NCBI GenBank assembly: GCA_018402565.1
Contig: JAGYIQ010000007.1
Coordinates: 1 to 64,000, forward strand
Origin: Pirellulaceae bacterium
GTDB taxonomy: Bacteria > Planctomycetota > Planctomycetia > Pirellulales > Pirellulaceae
Length of the DNA stretch: 64,000 bases
Direction: 5' to 3'
The translations under genes and the position numbers were made by a program. Position 1 is the stretch's first letter; each line of letters opens with the position of its first letter. Below, piece after piece: positions 38,324 through 47,772 of the stretch. The notes under the pieces are model-generated. The model worked only from the letters and a program-made list of their open reading frames with translations. It ran no database searches and was not told the origin of the DNA.

Positions 38324-40348
38324 TTATTTCCAAACCCCCTCCAGCGTTTGGGGAAGAACTTGACGATCGGAGGTCCCTACAGGAGGGGTGGGGGGGGCGA
38401 GTTGATCGACTTCAACCGCAGGCTGCTGTGATAACTCCTGCCAGATTTCCCAAACGGGCTGGAGAACCGGGACCCTTCCTGGCTCGAGTTGTGTCGAATC
38501 GACGCGGTGCAGTTCCACTCGTTGCGATTCCGAAGTGGGACGCTTCAGTCGCTCTTGACCGGGTCGATTGAACCAGACTGTCAGCCCGACAGGATCCGGC
38601 TCACCGGCTACCGTCGCCGTTTCGTATATCCCCAACTGCGGCACGACATGACCGTCCTCAAGTACATCCAAATCCAGTTGCGGCGGGGTCGTGTTCGGTT
38701 GGTTCCGCCAGTTCCCCCGAGCGACAGCGCCGTCGCTTCCACTCCAGATGGCAAACTGCTCCGGCGCCAGGATCAAGTATGCACCATCAAACCGACCTGG
38801 ACCTTTAAACTTCCAGACACCCTCCAGCGGATTGCGGGACAACGGGCGATCCACGGAATGGGACGACGTTGCGGATGGCTCGGGTAGTTCAACGGTAGCA
38901 TGTCCAAATTCGTCGATGGTCACCACACTGCCGCGAGCGACCTTCAGCTTGGTCTCGACACCGCTGGAGTGACGAATCAGGATTTCTACTTCTGACAGCC
39001 AGCCCAGCGCCAGCCCCAGACTCCAGAAACCTCCACAGAATCCGGCAGCGACAAGCCACATTAGCCAGCTACTACGAAACCAGTCAGAGCGGCTGACCGA
39101 CTGTGAGTGCAAGTGTAACGCGGGCGAAGTTGCACCGAGTGGGTCAGCGGTTCCATCCGCTTGAGTGGCTTGCTCGACCAATGTGGTCAGATCGGCTTCT
39201 TCGCTGAGCTTCGCCAAACGCTGCACAACCTCCTCCGGAGTCTGTGGGCGACGATTTGGATCTTTTTCCAGCATTTTGTTGACCAGTGTGATGAGGTCCT
39301 CCGGAGCCGAAGCGATGAACTGGGCCAAGGAAGGTGGAGGCGTCTCAACATGAGCCATCATTTTGGAGTAGATCGTCATAGTTTGAGTTTGATAAAACAC
39401 TCCATGGCCAGTCAATAACTTGAACAGCGTGCAACCGAGTGAGTAAATATCTGCTCGAATATCGACTTGCCGTCCATGGGTGATTTGTTCCGGCGCGATG
39501 TAGTCAACCGTACCCAGCGCTCGACCCGTGACGGTTCGCTCGAGAGTCAAGTCGTCATTGGATTGTAGCCTTGCGAGCCCCAAGTCCAGCAACTTCACCT
39601 GTCCGCAGCGTGAGACCATGATGTTTGAAGGCTTGATATCACGATGAATCAGGCTTGCTTGATCGATGGCTGACAGAGCACTTGCAACATCGTGGGCTAT
39701 CTTGGCAGCGTTCGGCAACGAAAGTCGACCGACTCGTTTCAAAATGTCTCCCACAGTTAGCCCATCGATATACTCGGTGACTAACACAGCCATTCCGTCG
39801 ATCTCCCGTGCATCGTGAGCAACGACAATGTTGGGGTGGCTTAGCTTGCCGACCGCTCTCATCTCCGAGGCAAAACGCTCGTGCATATCCGGATCTGCCA
39901 ACCGGTGACCCGCCAGAACCTTCAGTGCGACGGCTCGCCCGAGCTTGGTATGGTGACCTAGGTAAACCACGCCCATACCGCCTTGTCCCAGCAGACGATC
40001 AATCTGATACTCGCCGATTATCGCCGGGAGTGGCGCGGACCCCACTTCCCTCTGCCAGCCTATCGAACCGGCGTTGCTGGTTGACCCGGGCAGTTCGAGC
40101 AGGAACGTTGGGTCCTTTGCACGTGTCGTCGCCCGGCCAAACGCCGATTCTGCTGATAGAGGATCAGCTGCGGAGACGTCTTGCAAATGTGCCAGAAACG
40201 AATCTTGCGCTGGATCGCTGTCCTCCAGGCACTTTTGACAAAGTTGGCAATTCGACAAGTGACCAAAGATCTCATCACTCTCTTGTTCCGTTAGCTTCCC
40301 CAGGGCATAGTCATGCAGGCGGGTGATTTCGGGACAGGTCGCTATCAT
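38324..40348 (-). CDS. membrane Ser/Thr protein kinase with interrupted C-terminal repeat
   Basis: 674 residues. The N-terminal Cys/His cluster (HLSNCQLCQKC, residues 30-40) resembles anti-sigma zinc fingers. The kinase domain (about 112-385) has GQGGMGVVYLG, VALKVL, HRDIKPSN at about 229, LDLGLA in place of DFG, and APEQ. The single membrane helix is at about 425-450. Outside lies a beta-rich domain with LEGVWKFKGPGRFDGAYLILAPEQFAIWSG. A second copy begins LEGVWK and hits TAA at 38324-38326; the same frame continues with SYSAAYLALSQQRFVMWMSG to a stop at 38189. GAGGAG precedes the ATG at 40348. It pairs with the ECF sigma gene upstream. Confidence 0.93.
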   Translation of the reverse strand: MIATCPEITRLHDYALGKLTEQESDEIFGHLSNCQLCQKCLEDSDPAQDSFLAHLQDVSAADPLSAESAFGRATTRAKDPTFLLELPGSTSNAGSIGWQREVGSAPLPAIIGEYQIDRLLGQGGMGVVYLGHHTKLGRAVALKVLAGHRLADPDMHERFASEMRAVGKLSHPNIVVAHDAREIDGMAVLVTEYIDGLTVGDILKRVGRLSLPNAAKIAHDVASALSAIDQASLIHRDIKPSNIMVSRCGQVKLLDLGLARLQSNDDLTLERTVTGRALGTVDYIAPEQITHGRQVDIRADIYSLGCTLFKLLTGHGVFYQTQTMTIYSKMMAHVETPPPSLAQFIASAPEDLITLVNKMLEKDPNRRPQTPEEVVQRLAKLSEEADLTTLVEQATQADGTADPLGATSPALHLHSQSVSRSDWFRSSWLMWLVAAGFCGGFWSLGLALGWLSEVEILIRHSSGVETKLKVARGSVVTIDEFGHATVELPEPSATSSHSVDRPLSRNPLEGVWKFKGPGRFDGAYLILAPEQFAIWSGSDGAVARGNWRNQPNTTPPQLDLDVLEDGHVVPQLGIYETATVAGEPDPVGLTVWFNRPGQERLKRPTSESQRVELHRVDSTQLEPGRVPVLQPVWEIWQELSQQPAVEVDQLAPPTPPVGTSDRQVLPQTLEGVWK

Positions 40349-40498
40349 CAGTCAGTCTCCTCGGGTTCATACATCGGTTGTGATTTTCTCGGCCCACCCG
40401 ATAAGAACGCAGGGCGCTGACACTTCAGCGAGAAAATCAGGGAGAAGCAGCGGACGGGCTGCGGATATGCGGTTATCCGGGCACGGGACGACTCACGA

Positions 40499-41146
40499 TC
40501 AAGGCAGATCGGACAGGCATTTTCGCAGCCGACGCAGGACGCGGGATTTGGCTTGATACACGGCCGCCAAATTCATTCCCAGCTCTGCGGCGACATCGGA
40601 GGCTCGACGTTGGTCAACCGTTGTCCGCCAAAAAGCCTGCCATGTCCGCGGTTCGCACTCGGCTCGCACGACCTCCAAGGCCTGGGAGGGAAGTTGGCGA
40701 TTGAGCGATTCCACGCTGATCGAGTCCTCCAGCGAATCGGTATCCTTTGGTGAGGGCACCTTTTGCAATCTCAAGAGGGCATCCGTGCCGCCCGCTCCGC
40801 AGCTGGCGTTACTTTGCCGACGATAAAAGTCACGGACGCGATTGCGAGTAATGGTCGCCAACCAGGACCGAAAACTTCCGCTTGGTTTGGCTTTCTCAAA
40901 GCGACCAATATTCCGAAACGTCGCCCCCAGCACATCTTGCACGACGTCGGCTGCGTCGTCTTCGGGCAGCCCGGAAGTGCGCGCCCACCGATAAATGATG
41001 GGGCTAAAAATCGATACTAGCCGCTCCCAGGCGTCTGGGTTCATTTGTTGCACTCGAAACAATAGCGAGGTAGAAACCGTCGGCAGATCGGTTCGAGCGG
41101 AATCGTCGGAGTCAAATGCAGGGGGGCTATGCATGTCCCATAGCAT
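40499..41146 (-). CDS. ECF-type RNA polymerase sigma factor
   Basis: 215 residues. Sigma2-like part with PDAWERLVSIFSPIIYRWAR and DDAADVVQDVLGATF (about 37-80), FRSWLATITRNRVRDFYRR, and a C-terminal sigma4 helix-turn-helix ending YQAKSRVLRRLRKCLSDL. It lies 150 bases upstream of the kinase gene on the same strand, so the two are likely one operon. The start is uncertain between 41146 and the ATG at 41131; neither has a clear ribosome-binding site. Its sequence is related to, but clearly different from, the sigma factor at 919. Confidence 0.9.
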   Translation of the reverse strand: MLWDMHSPPAFDSDDSARTDLPTVSTSLLFRVQQMNPDAWERLVSIFSPIIYRWARTSGLPEDDAADVVQDVLGATFRNIGRFEKAKPSGSFRSWLATITRNRVRDFYRRQSNASCGAGGTDALLRLQKVPSPKDTDSLEDSISVESLNRQLPSQALEVVRAECEPRTWQAFWRTTVDQRRASDVAAELGMNLAAVYQAKSRVLRRLRKCLSDLP

Positions 41147-41242
41147 ACTCGAACCAATCAGCTATTCGCAAGGTTTTTCCACGAAAATAATAGCGGGTTC
41201 ACCGGCCATGTTGGCCTCTGATGAATGACCATCCCAGCCCGA

Positions 41243-42190
41243 CTAACCCGACAAGTTTGTCAGCGGACCCGTGCTGTCAGAAAACTGAGTAACCGGCACG
41301 TCGAGGCGTTCTAGCAGGCTGACATACAAGTTCGTCAATGGCGTTTCGGCCGGGTAACGCAAATGGCGTCCGGGCTGCACCGTTCCGCCACCTCGTCCCA
41401 GTAGGACAATTGGCAGATCATCGTGGTTGTGCCGATCACCGTCCGAGATGCCGCTCCCATAGACAATCATTGAATGATCCAAGAGCGTCGCGTCTCCCTC
41501 ACGAATCGAGGACAAACGCGTCAATAAGTAGTTGACCAAACGAGCGTGGAAACGATTGATCTTTTCTATTCCCGCTTGTTTGTCAGCGTTTTTGCCGTGA
41601 TGAGATAGATCGTGATGGCCTTCGCTGACTGAAATTTCACGGTAACTACGATTGCTGGCCGCGTTGGCGAACATAAAGGTCGCGATCCTGGTCGAATCTG
41701 TTTGGAATGCCAACACGATCATGTCCATCATCAGCTGGACGTGCCTGTCGTATTCTCGCGGTACACCCTCGGGTCGTTGGAAATCCGCCGTATCCATGTC
41801 TTGATGGCTGAGGGTCTCGGAGTTGCGCAGCCGATTTTCGACATCGCGGACGGCATGCAAGTATTCATCGAGCTTGCGGCGATCGTTGGCTCCGAGCGCT
41901 TGATGCAACGCTCGTGCATCGGACTGCACCAAATCGAGAATGCTGCGACGTTGCCGATTGCGTTGTGTTCTTTGCTCCGGCGTCAATGGGGCTGTGATCT
42001 GCGAGAACAAGCGATCGAAAACCAGGGAAGGGTCCATCTCTTTGGCAACGGGGCTTGTCGATGTCCGCCACGACATGTTGGATGTGTAGACGCAGCTGTA
42101 GCCCGAATCACAATTGCCAGCCTGGGAGCTGGACTCGGTTCCCAGCTCCAGCGACGGGAGGCGGGTCAAGTGTCCGACTTTTTCGGCCGC
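41243..42190 (-). pseudogene. DUF1552 protein lacking its N-terminal third
   Basis: Planctomycete DUF1552 proteins (Tat-exported, DUF1501-like alkaline-phosphatase fold, function unknown) are about 440-480 residues. Here about 310 residues remain: VGHLTRLPSLELGTES near the 5' end, NMSWRTSTSPVAKEMDPSLVFDRLF, then SEGHHDLSHHGKN and the C-terminal HNHDDLPIVLLGRGGGTVQPGRHLRYP. The twin-arginine signal and first part of the domain are absent. The DNA that should encode them is replaced by the 3' fragment of another gene in the opposite orientation. The break lies near 42184-42196. Confidence 0.85.
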
Positions 42191-42421
42191 GGCTTGAGCA
42201 ATCAACCGGCGACGGGCCAGTACTCCGGGCGATCGTCAGAGCGGCCCGCTGCTCAGCGACCCAGTCCCGGTCCACGTTCTGACGGCGGCCGAAGCGGAGG
42301 TGTTGGCGGCGGTCGAGGCTCTGGAGAACGAGCTGGGGGTGGCCTGAGTAACGGTGGAGCCAATCGCGGCGGAGGCGGCGGCAGTCCATCTCGTGGCAAT
42401 CGCGGCCGCGGTGGTAACTAG
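42185..42421 (+). pseudogene. 3' fragment of a YXWGXW-protein gene, duplicated
   Basis: Starts with GLSNQPATG, one copy of the decapeptide found five times at 37698-37845, then runs through RPSPGPRSDGGRSGGVGGGRGSGERAG to a Gly/Arg-rich end and a stop at 42421. The DNA parallels 37800-38083 closely, including the GACGGCGGCCGAAGCGGAGG block. It has no start codon or upstream part and is therefore a displaced gene end. Confidence 0.85.
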
Positions 42422-43419
42422 GACGGGTTCACTTGGTTCGTCAATTCAAGGTTCTCGGGGCAGTTTTGGATCCAAGTTTTGTCCGCCGTATACCGGTGGT
42501 GGTACAGCCAGTGTCCACAGATGGCATCGAAAATGTCGGCGTCTGCTCGAGTAAAGTAATTGCGCCAATCCCCGTGCACGCCTTTGCGAGCTTTGGCGGT
42601 GGGCTCATCGTGTCCGCGTGAGCGTCCGGTCCGCTTGTGGAAGCTGGCGGAATCGGCAGCCGCCTGGGCAATTTCTGGTGTGCTAGTGACCTGGAGGAAA
42701 TCAAAAATCTTTGCCAGTTGGGAGGCTTGGTCCTCCAACATGTCTTCGTAGTGAACGGTGAGCCAAGGGTGTTGGAATTCATCTTTCATACGCCAATGTT
42801 CGGCCGCTGCCTGCGGTTCCGTCCAGTAACGGCACCAGGTATCCAGGATCTGGTCATCGAAGAATCGACTTAGCACGAGATCCGGTTCTCGCTTGACGTA
42901 AAAGCGAAAGCGATCGGCCTCGGGCGGCGTTCGCGTTATCCAGTCGAATGTGCCGCTGGTCACCACATCTCGTCCGTCTCGAACCAAATGAATGATTTTG
43001 GCCTTGGGGTAATGGTGTTGTATTTGGCGAAGAACCAACCCGGAGGTTCCCAGGTAAGGTGTGACTTTGTCCACCAGGACCGACTTGCCTGAGGTGTTCA
43101 AGCCGAAGACGACGAGCTGATGTGTCATCCACCTCATCCATGCCTCCTGGAAGCGTTCCTTGTCTTCGTTTGAAGGATCCTTCCCCAGGAAACTGTCGTG
43201 ATAGTGGCTTAAAAACTGTTTTCCAAAATAATCCCATGTTTGTCGAGCGCTCAGCTGACCATTGGGATCCGGCCATAATTCGCAAAAGTTGCCAAACAAT
43301 CGCTGTTCGGTTGCCAGGATTTCAGGATGCTGATTCAGTGCATCCGCCAACCAAGTGGTTCCGCTTCGAGGTGATGCGAAAATAAAGTGAACCGGAGCAG
43401 CATGATCTGGATTAGGCAT
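42418..43419 (-). CDS. sulfotransferase family protein
   Basis: 333 residues. PAPS-dependent sulfotransferase: the 5'-phosphosulfate-binding loop is FASPRSGTTWLADAL (about 14-28) and the 3'-phosphate-binding segment is IIHLVRDGRDVVTSG (about 145-159). VHYEDMLEDQASQLAKIFDFL and the C-terminal RKGVHGDWRNYFT also fit the family. The acceptor is unknown; planctomycetes carry many such enzymes, often linked to cell-surface sugars. The stop overlaps by 4 bases the stop of the opposite-strand gene fragment. Confidence 0.93.
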   Translation of the reverse strand: MPNPDHAAPVHFIFASPRSGTTWLADALNQHPEILATEQRLFGNFCELWPDPNGQLSARQTWDYFGKQFLSHYHDSFLGKDPSNEDKERFQEAWMRWMTHQLVVFGLNTSGKSVLVDKVTPYLGTSGLVLRQIQHHYPKAKIIHLVRDGRDVVTSGTFDWITRTPPEADRFRFYVKREPDLVLSRFFDDQILDTWCRYWTEPQAAAEHWRMKDEFQHPWLTVHYEDMLEDQASQLAKIFDFLQVTSTPEIAQAAADSASFHKRTGRSRGHDEPTAKARKGVHGDWRNYFTRADADIFDAICGHWLYHHRYTADKTWIQNCPENLELTNQVNPS

Positions 43420-43689
43420 CTTACAACTTCGCTAAACGCTTCGCCAATTGCCCCGCGTCGTGGTCCCAATCTACCCCAGTCACCGCCGCCTGTACACCGA
43501 ACCATGTGAGCCCCCGCAATAACTCCGTCCGAAACTTGGGGGACTTCAGGTGACTCCCCCAACCGGAGTCCAGTGACTTGCTTCCGGGGTTGAGGTCCGT
43601 GACGGGTGTTGGGACGAGGTGGGTAGGTGGTGTATGATCGCAGGGGCGGGGTTGCGGTTGGGTGTCGTCAGTACGAGAAAACATCGCTC

Positions 43690-46134
43690 ATGAGTCGTGG
43701 ATTGCCAATGTCGATCGGAAGCATCGCCAGAGATTGCCTGTCGGGCCTGATCGTGTTTCTGGTGGCCTTGCCGTTGTGCCTGGGAATTGCCATAGGTTCC
43801 GAGGCAGAGCCGATGGCTGGCTTGATCGCCGGCGTGATCGGAGGGGTGGTGGTGGGCCTCTGCAGCGGTTCCCACACCAGCGTCTCCGGCCCGGCTGCCG
43901 GGCTGACCGCGATCGTCTCCGCTCAAATCGCTCAGTTGGGGGCCTTCGAGACGTTTCTCCTAGCCGTCATGCTGGCCGGGGGCGTGCAGGTACTCCTGGG
44001 ATGGTGCCGCGCCGGTACGCTGTCGGCTTTTTTTCCCTCCAGCGTGATCCAAGGACTGTTGGCGGCGATAGGCATTATCTTGATCTTGGGGCAGTTGCCC
44101 TTGATGTTGGGGCTGACACGAGATTGGAGCGGCCAAGGCACAAGAGATCCTATCGCGAGCCTTGCCGAGGGCCTGGAGGACAACCCCTCCCGCCAAGCCA
44201 GCGGATCGAATCCCACCAGCCAAGCCAGCGATGCGGTCCAAGCGAGCGATGCGGTCCAAGCCAGCGATGCGGTCCACGCCAGCGACGGTGCTGCACGACA
44301 TGGCGTGGGCGAGCAGGTCGTCAGGTTTGCTCAAGAGTTGCGGACGGTCCTTGGCCCCGAGTCCGGCCGACAGTGGGCGGCGATGTTGATAGGTGTGGTA
44401 TCCCTGGCCTTCCTCCTGGTCTGGGAACGCGTCCCGCGATTAAAAAAGTCACTGTTGCCGGCGCCCCTGTTGGTGGTGATTCTGGGAGCGAGCATGGCGA
44501 CCCTGTTTGAACGATTCGGTTCAGCAGGCCCTTGGACACTGGCGGATGGGCACTATGTATGGGTTCCGATCGCTCGATCCTGGGATGATGTCCGAGGGTT
44601 CATTCGTACCCCCGACTTTGGCCAATGGAACAATTCGGCGGTCTATGTCGCGGGCCTGACCATTGCTTTGGTCGCCTCGTTAGAGACACTTTTGAATTTG
44701 GATGCCGTTGACAAATTGGATAAGAAACAGCGTGTTTCGCCCGCGAATCGCGAACTGTTTGCTCAAGGATTCGGGAACGTTTGCTGCGGGTTTTTGGGTG
44801 GCTTGCCCGTGACGAGCGTGGTGATTCGTGGGTCGGTCAATGTCAACGCAGGCGCTGAGACCAAGTTGTCAGCCATTGTCCACGGTGGCTTGTTGCTGGT
44901 CAGCGTGATCGCCATCCCGTGGGTGCTGAATCTGATCCCGTTGTCTTGTCTGGCCGCGATTCTGGTGCTGACGGGCTACAAGTTGGCTAGTCCAGTCCTG
45001 TTCCGCTCGATGTTTTCCGCGGGGCACTACCAGTTCCTGCCGTTCCTGCTGACATCGACCGCCATCGTCTTGACGGACCCACTGATCGGTGTTGTGATCG
45101 GATTGGTGTTGAGCACGCTGTTTATTCTCCATAGCAATCTGCGACGTCCGATCCGCCGAATCTTGGAGAAGCACATCGATGGCGACTTGGTGCACATCGA
45201 GTTGGGCAATCAGGTCAGTTTTCTCAACCGAGCTTCTTTAGAACGCGCTCTACGTGAGTCCCCACCCGGCAGTCGCCTGTTGTTGGATGCGCGTCGTACC
45301 GACTACATCGATCCGGATGTCTTGGGGTTGATCCGCGATTTTCGTGACAAGACCGCCCCTGTCTACAACATCAAGATGCAGTTGATTGGATTTCAACAAC
45401 ATTACCAATTCAAGTCCGAGACGCTGGCCGTTGATTACTCCAGCCGTGAGTCACGCGACACTCTGACGCCGGATCAGGTCATTGAAATTTTGCGTGAAGG
45501 CAATAAACGGTTTGTCGAGGGCCACCCGATCGACCAAGGACTGCGACCAGCCGGTGCCAACAGCCAGCCCGCTCGAGCCATCGCGGCCATTTACACGGGC
45601 ATCGATGCCAAAACGCCGGTCGAGATCCTGTTCGATTTAGGCATCGGTGACGCCTATGTTGTCCGTGTCCCTGGGATACTCTACAGCCCCCGCACCACGG
45701 GTGGGCTGGAGTACGCCGCGGCCGTCGGTGGCGTCAAGGCGATCGTCGTCTTGGGCAGGGCCGACAGCGAGTTGCTGGCGTTCGCCACGCAGGTCTTCAA
45801 TCGAGCCGAGCGTTCCCAGCCGGCTGTGCAAGATTGCAGTAACTTGGATCTGGTTTTGCAAGAACTGTTTCCCGCCATGGATTCTACAGCGGCGGCTCGT
45901 ATGGCTTCGGCCTCCCCGGAAGAGCAACAGGCCTATATCCTGAGTTTAGGCCAGGCAATCATCGCTCGAACGATCCGCGCCATGCTCCAACAAAGCACGA
46001 CCCTCTCTCGTTTGGTCAACGAAGGGCAACTCAAAATCGTCGGCGCGATGGTGGATTCCACACGCGGCCAAGCGACGTTCTTCGAGGTCGACGGACCAGC
46101 CGACAAATCGCCCGTCCCGCCCCTGCGCCCCTGA
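43690..46134 (+). CDS. SulP-family anion transporter fused to a degenerate beta-carbonic-anhydrase domain
   Basis: About 814 residues. The N-terminal two thirds are a SulP/SLC26 transporter, probably for bicarbonate or sulfate, with many helices and the family text SGSHTSVSGPAAGLTAIV and GLPVTSVVIRGSVNVNAGA. A low-complexity loop with AQASDAV repeats sits near residues 175-200. A STAS-like domain follows (VHIELGNQVSFLNRASLERAL), then a beta-carbonic-anhydrase-like domain from about 590. The zinc ligands are replaced: Gly637 for Cys, Arg690 for His, Ser693 for Cys; Asp639 remains and the dyad Arg is Lys641. The ATG at 43690 was chosen; 43708 is also possible. Confidence 0.9.
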   Translation: MSRGLPMSIGSIARDCLSGLIVFLVALPLCLGIAIGSEAEPMAGLIAGVIGGVVVGLCSGSHTSVSGPAAGLTAIVSAQIAQLGAFETFLLAVMLAGGVQVLLGWCRAGTLSAFFPSSVIQGLLAAIGIILILGQLPLMLGLTRDWSGQGTRDPIASLAEGLEDNPSRQASGSNPTSQASDAVQASDAVQASDAVHASDGAARHGVGEQVVRFAQELRTVLGPESGRQWAAMLIGVVSLAFLLVWERVPRLKKSLLPAPLLVVILGASMATLFERFGSAGPWTLADGHYVWVPIARSWDDVRGFIRTPDFGQWNNSAVYVAGLTIALVASLETLLNLDAVDKLDKKQRVSPANRELFAQGFGNVCCGFLGGLPVTSVVIRGSVNVNAGAETKLSAIVHGGLLLVSVIAIPWVLNLIPLSCLAAILVLTGYKLASPVLFRSMFSAGHYQFLPFLLTSTAIVLTDPLIGVVIGLVLSTLFILHSNLRRPIRRILEKHIDGDLVHIELGNQVSFLNRASLERALRESPPGSRLLLDARRTDYIDPDVLGLIRDFRDKTAPVYNIKMQLIGFQQHYQFKSETLAVDYSSRESRDTLTPDQVIEILREGNKRFVEGHPIDQGLRPAGANSQPARAIAAIYTGIDAKTPVEILFDLGIGDAYVVRVPGILYSPRTTGGLEYAAAVGGVKAIVVLGRADSELLAFATQVFNRAERSQPAVQDCSNLDLVLQELFPAMDSTAAARMASASPEEQQAYILSLGQAIIARTIRAMLQQSTTLSRLVNEGQLKIVGAMVDSTRGQATFFEVDGPADKSPVPPLRP
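44205..44290 (+). repeat. in-gene tandem repeat coding QASDAV
   Basis: Repeated GCCAGCGATGCGGTCCAAGC-type 18-base units inside the transporter gene, coding for QASDAV/HASDGA. It forms a hydrophilic insertion between membrane helices, absent from typical relatives as far as I recall. Confidence 0.8.
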
Positions 46135-46160
46135 GCCTCAAAGAAATTGTCCGCAAACAT

Positions 46161-46231
46161 GAAAACCGCGTTCTAACGCACTGCGGCTGATTTTCGATTT
46201 CCGCAGAAAACCGCGTGCTAACGCACTGCGG
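46161..46231. repeat. two 26-bp repeats with hairpin potential between convergent genes
   Basis: 46161-46186 and 46206-46231 both read GAAAACCGCG, one variable base, then CTAACGCACTGCGG. The second copy can fold as CCGC/GTGC paired with GCAC/GCGG around TAAC. They lie in the 100 bases between the convergent SulP and DUF1501 genes, so they could act as a two-way terminator or be a dispersed repeat. Confidence 0.75.
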
Positions 46232-46233
46232 CC

Positions 46234-47718
46234 TTAGGTCAAAATGTCTTTCACGACGTGGGCCTCCTCGACACCGGTCAGTCGCACGTTCAGGCCGCGG
46301 AAGGGATAGCTGAAGCGGGCATGATCGATGCCCAGACAATGCATTACGGTGGCATGCAGGTCACGCAAGTGCACCGGCTTCTCCACGATGTTGTAGCAGA
46401 ATTCGTCGGTCGCGCCATATTCGAAACCGCGGCGCACGCCTCCACCGGCCATCCACACGGTAAAGCAACGTCCGTGGTGGTCGCGTCCCATACCGGGACT
46501 GTTCAACGCCCCTTGTCCAAACACGGTTCGACCAAATTCGGTGAAAAACAGCACCAAGGTATCCTCCAGAAGCCCGCGTTGCTTCAAATCATGGATCAAT
46601 GCCGCGCTCGGCTGGTCGATGTCGCGGCATTGCATTGGCAGTTGCCGAGTAATCGAGATGTGCTGATCCCAACCACGATGAAACAATTGCACAAAACGCA
46701 CGTCCCGTTCCAGCAGTCGGCGTGCCAAGAGGCAGTTGGCCGCATAACTGCCGGGGCGTTGCACATCGGGCCCATAAGCCGCCAGGGTCTCGGCCGATTC
46801 CTCTGTCAAATCGATCAACTCAGGGACCGACGTCTGCATGCGAAACGCCATTTCATAAGCCGCCATCCGAGTGAGCGTTTCGGGATCGCCACTGACATCG
46901 GCAAACTGGCCATTGAGTTCATTCAAATCGGTCAGCAAGGCTCGGCGTTGCTCCCGCTTCACGCCCGCGGGGTCACTCAGATACGGTACGGGATTGGCGC
47001 CCGGTCGCAGGCCCACCCCTTGGTGGGAAGACGGCAAAAAGCCGCTGCCCCACAAACGCGAGAAAACCGGCTGACCGGGATTTTTTCCCGTCCCCTGCGA
47101 GACCATCGAGACAAACGCTGGCAAGTTCTGATTCTCGCTGCCCAAGCCATAACTCACCCATGCGCCCATACTGGCGTAACCCGGTTGCTGATTGCCGGTA
47201 TTCATGAAAGTGATGGCCGGGTCGTGATTGATCGCCTCCGAATAGACCGATTTGATCAGGCACAGTTCATCGGCCACGGTCTGTAACTGGGGCAACAAGT
47301 CGCTCAGCCACAGTCCCGCCTGACCACACCGCCTGCCGGGCCACAGCGCGGGTACAACGGGGTAAGCGGCTTGGCCCGACGTCATACCCGTCAGACGTTG
47401 TTCGCCTTTGACCGACGGCGGCAAGTCCTGGCCCGCATGTTGATGCAGCGTGGACTTGTCGTCAAACAAGTCGACATGCGATAGCCCACCCGATTGGAAG
47501 AGGCAGACCACCCGCTTGGCACGCGGCACGAAGTGCGGCAAGCCCGCCAGGCCACGCTCCTGCGACGGGGATTCGTCGCCAAGTCCACGAGTCAAATTGC
47601 CGGCGACTCCGCCAGCCAACAAGCTACCCAGGGCCATGCCACCCAGGCCCCGCAACGGCTCGGCTAGAAAAGCCCGCCGCGCCAGCCGAGTCTGCCGACG
47701 ATCTTCATGCGTTGTCAT
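46234..47718 (-). CDS. DUF1501 protein (sulfatase-like fold, exported)
   Basis: 494 residues. Begins with a twin-arginine-like signal (RRQTRLARRAFLAEPLRGLGGMALGSLLAGG) and continues with KRVVCLFQSGGLSHVDLFDDK, INHDPAITFMNTGNQQPGYASMGAWVSYGLGSENQNLPAF and FTEFGRT...GMGRDHHG, all typical of planctomycete DUF1501 proteins with an alkaline-phosphatase-like fold. Substrate unknown. The ATG at 47718 is preferred because AGGA lies 6 bases upstream. It follows the PSCyt1/DUF1553 gene by about 50 bases; these two gene types are regularly neighbours in this phylum and presumably act together. Confidence 0.94.
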   Translation of the reverse strand: MTTHEDRRQTRLARRAFLAEPLRGLGGMALGSLLAGGVAGNLTRGLGDESPSQERGLAGLPHFVPRAKRVVCLFQSGGLSHVDLFDDKSTLHQHAGQDLPPSVKGEQRLTGMTSGQAAYPVVPALWPGRRCGQAGLWLSDLLPQLQTVADELCLIKSVYSEAINHDPAITFMNTGNQQPGYASMGAWVSYGLGSENQNLPAFVSMVSQGTGKNPGQPVFSRLWGSGFLPSSHQGVGLRPGANPVPYLSDPAGVKREQRRALLTDLNELNGQFADVSGDPETLTRMAAYEMAFRMQTSVPELIDLTEESAETLAAYGPDVQRPGSYAANCLLARRLLERDVRFVQLFHRGWDQHISITRQLPMQCRDIDQPSAALIHDLKQRGLLEDTLVLFFTEFGRTVFGQGALNSPGMGRDHHGRCFTVWMAGGGVRRGFEYGATDEFCYNIVEKPVHLRDLHATVMHCLGIDHARFSYPFRGLNVRLTGVEEAHVVKDILT

Positions 47719-47772
47719 CGTCAATCCTAAAATTCTGTTCTCAGTGCTTTCCAGTTTCCGCGTTCAAACACT

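Noticed and set aside
46258..47286. 342-codon plus-strand frame
   Set aside because: Antisense to the intact DUF1501 gene, no recognisable domain.
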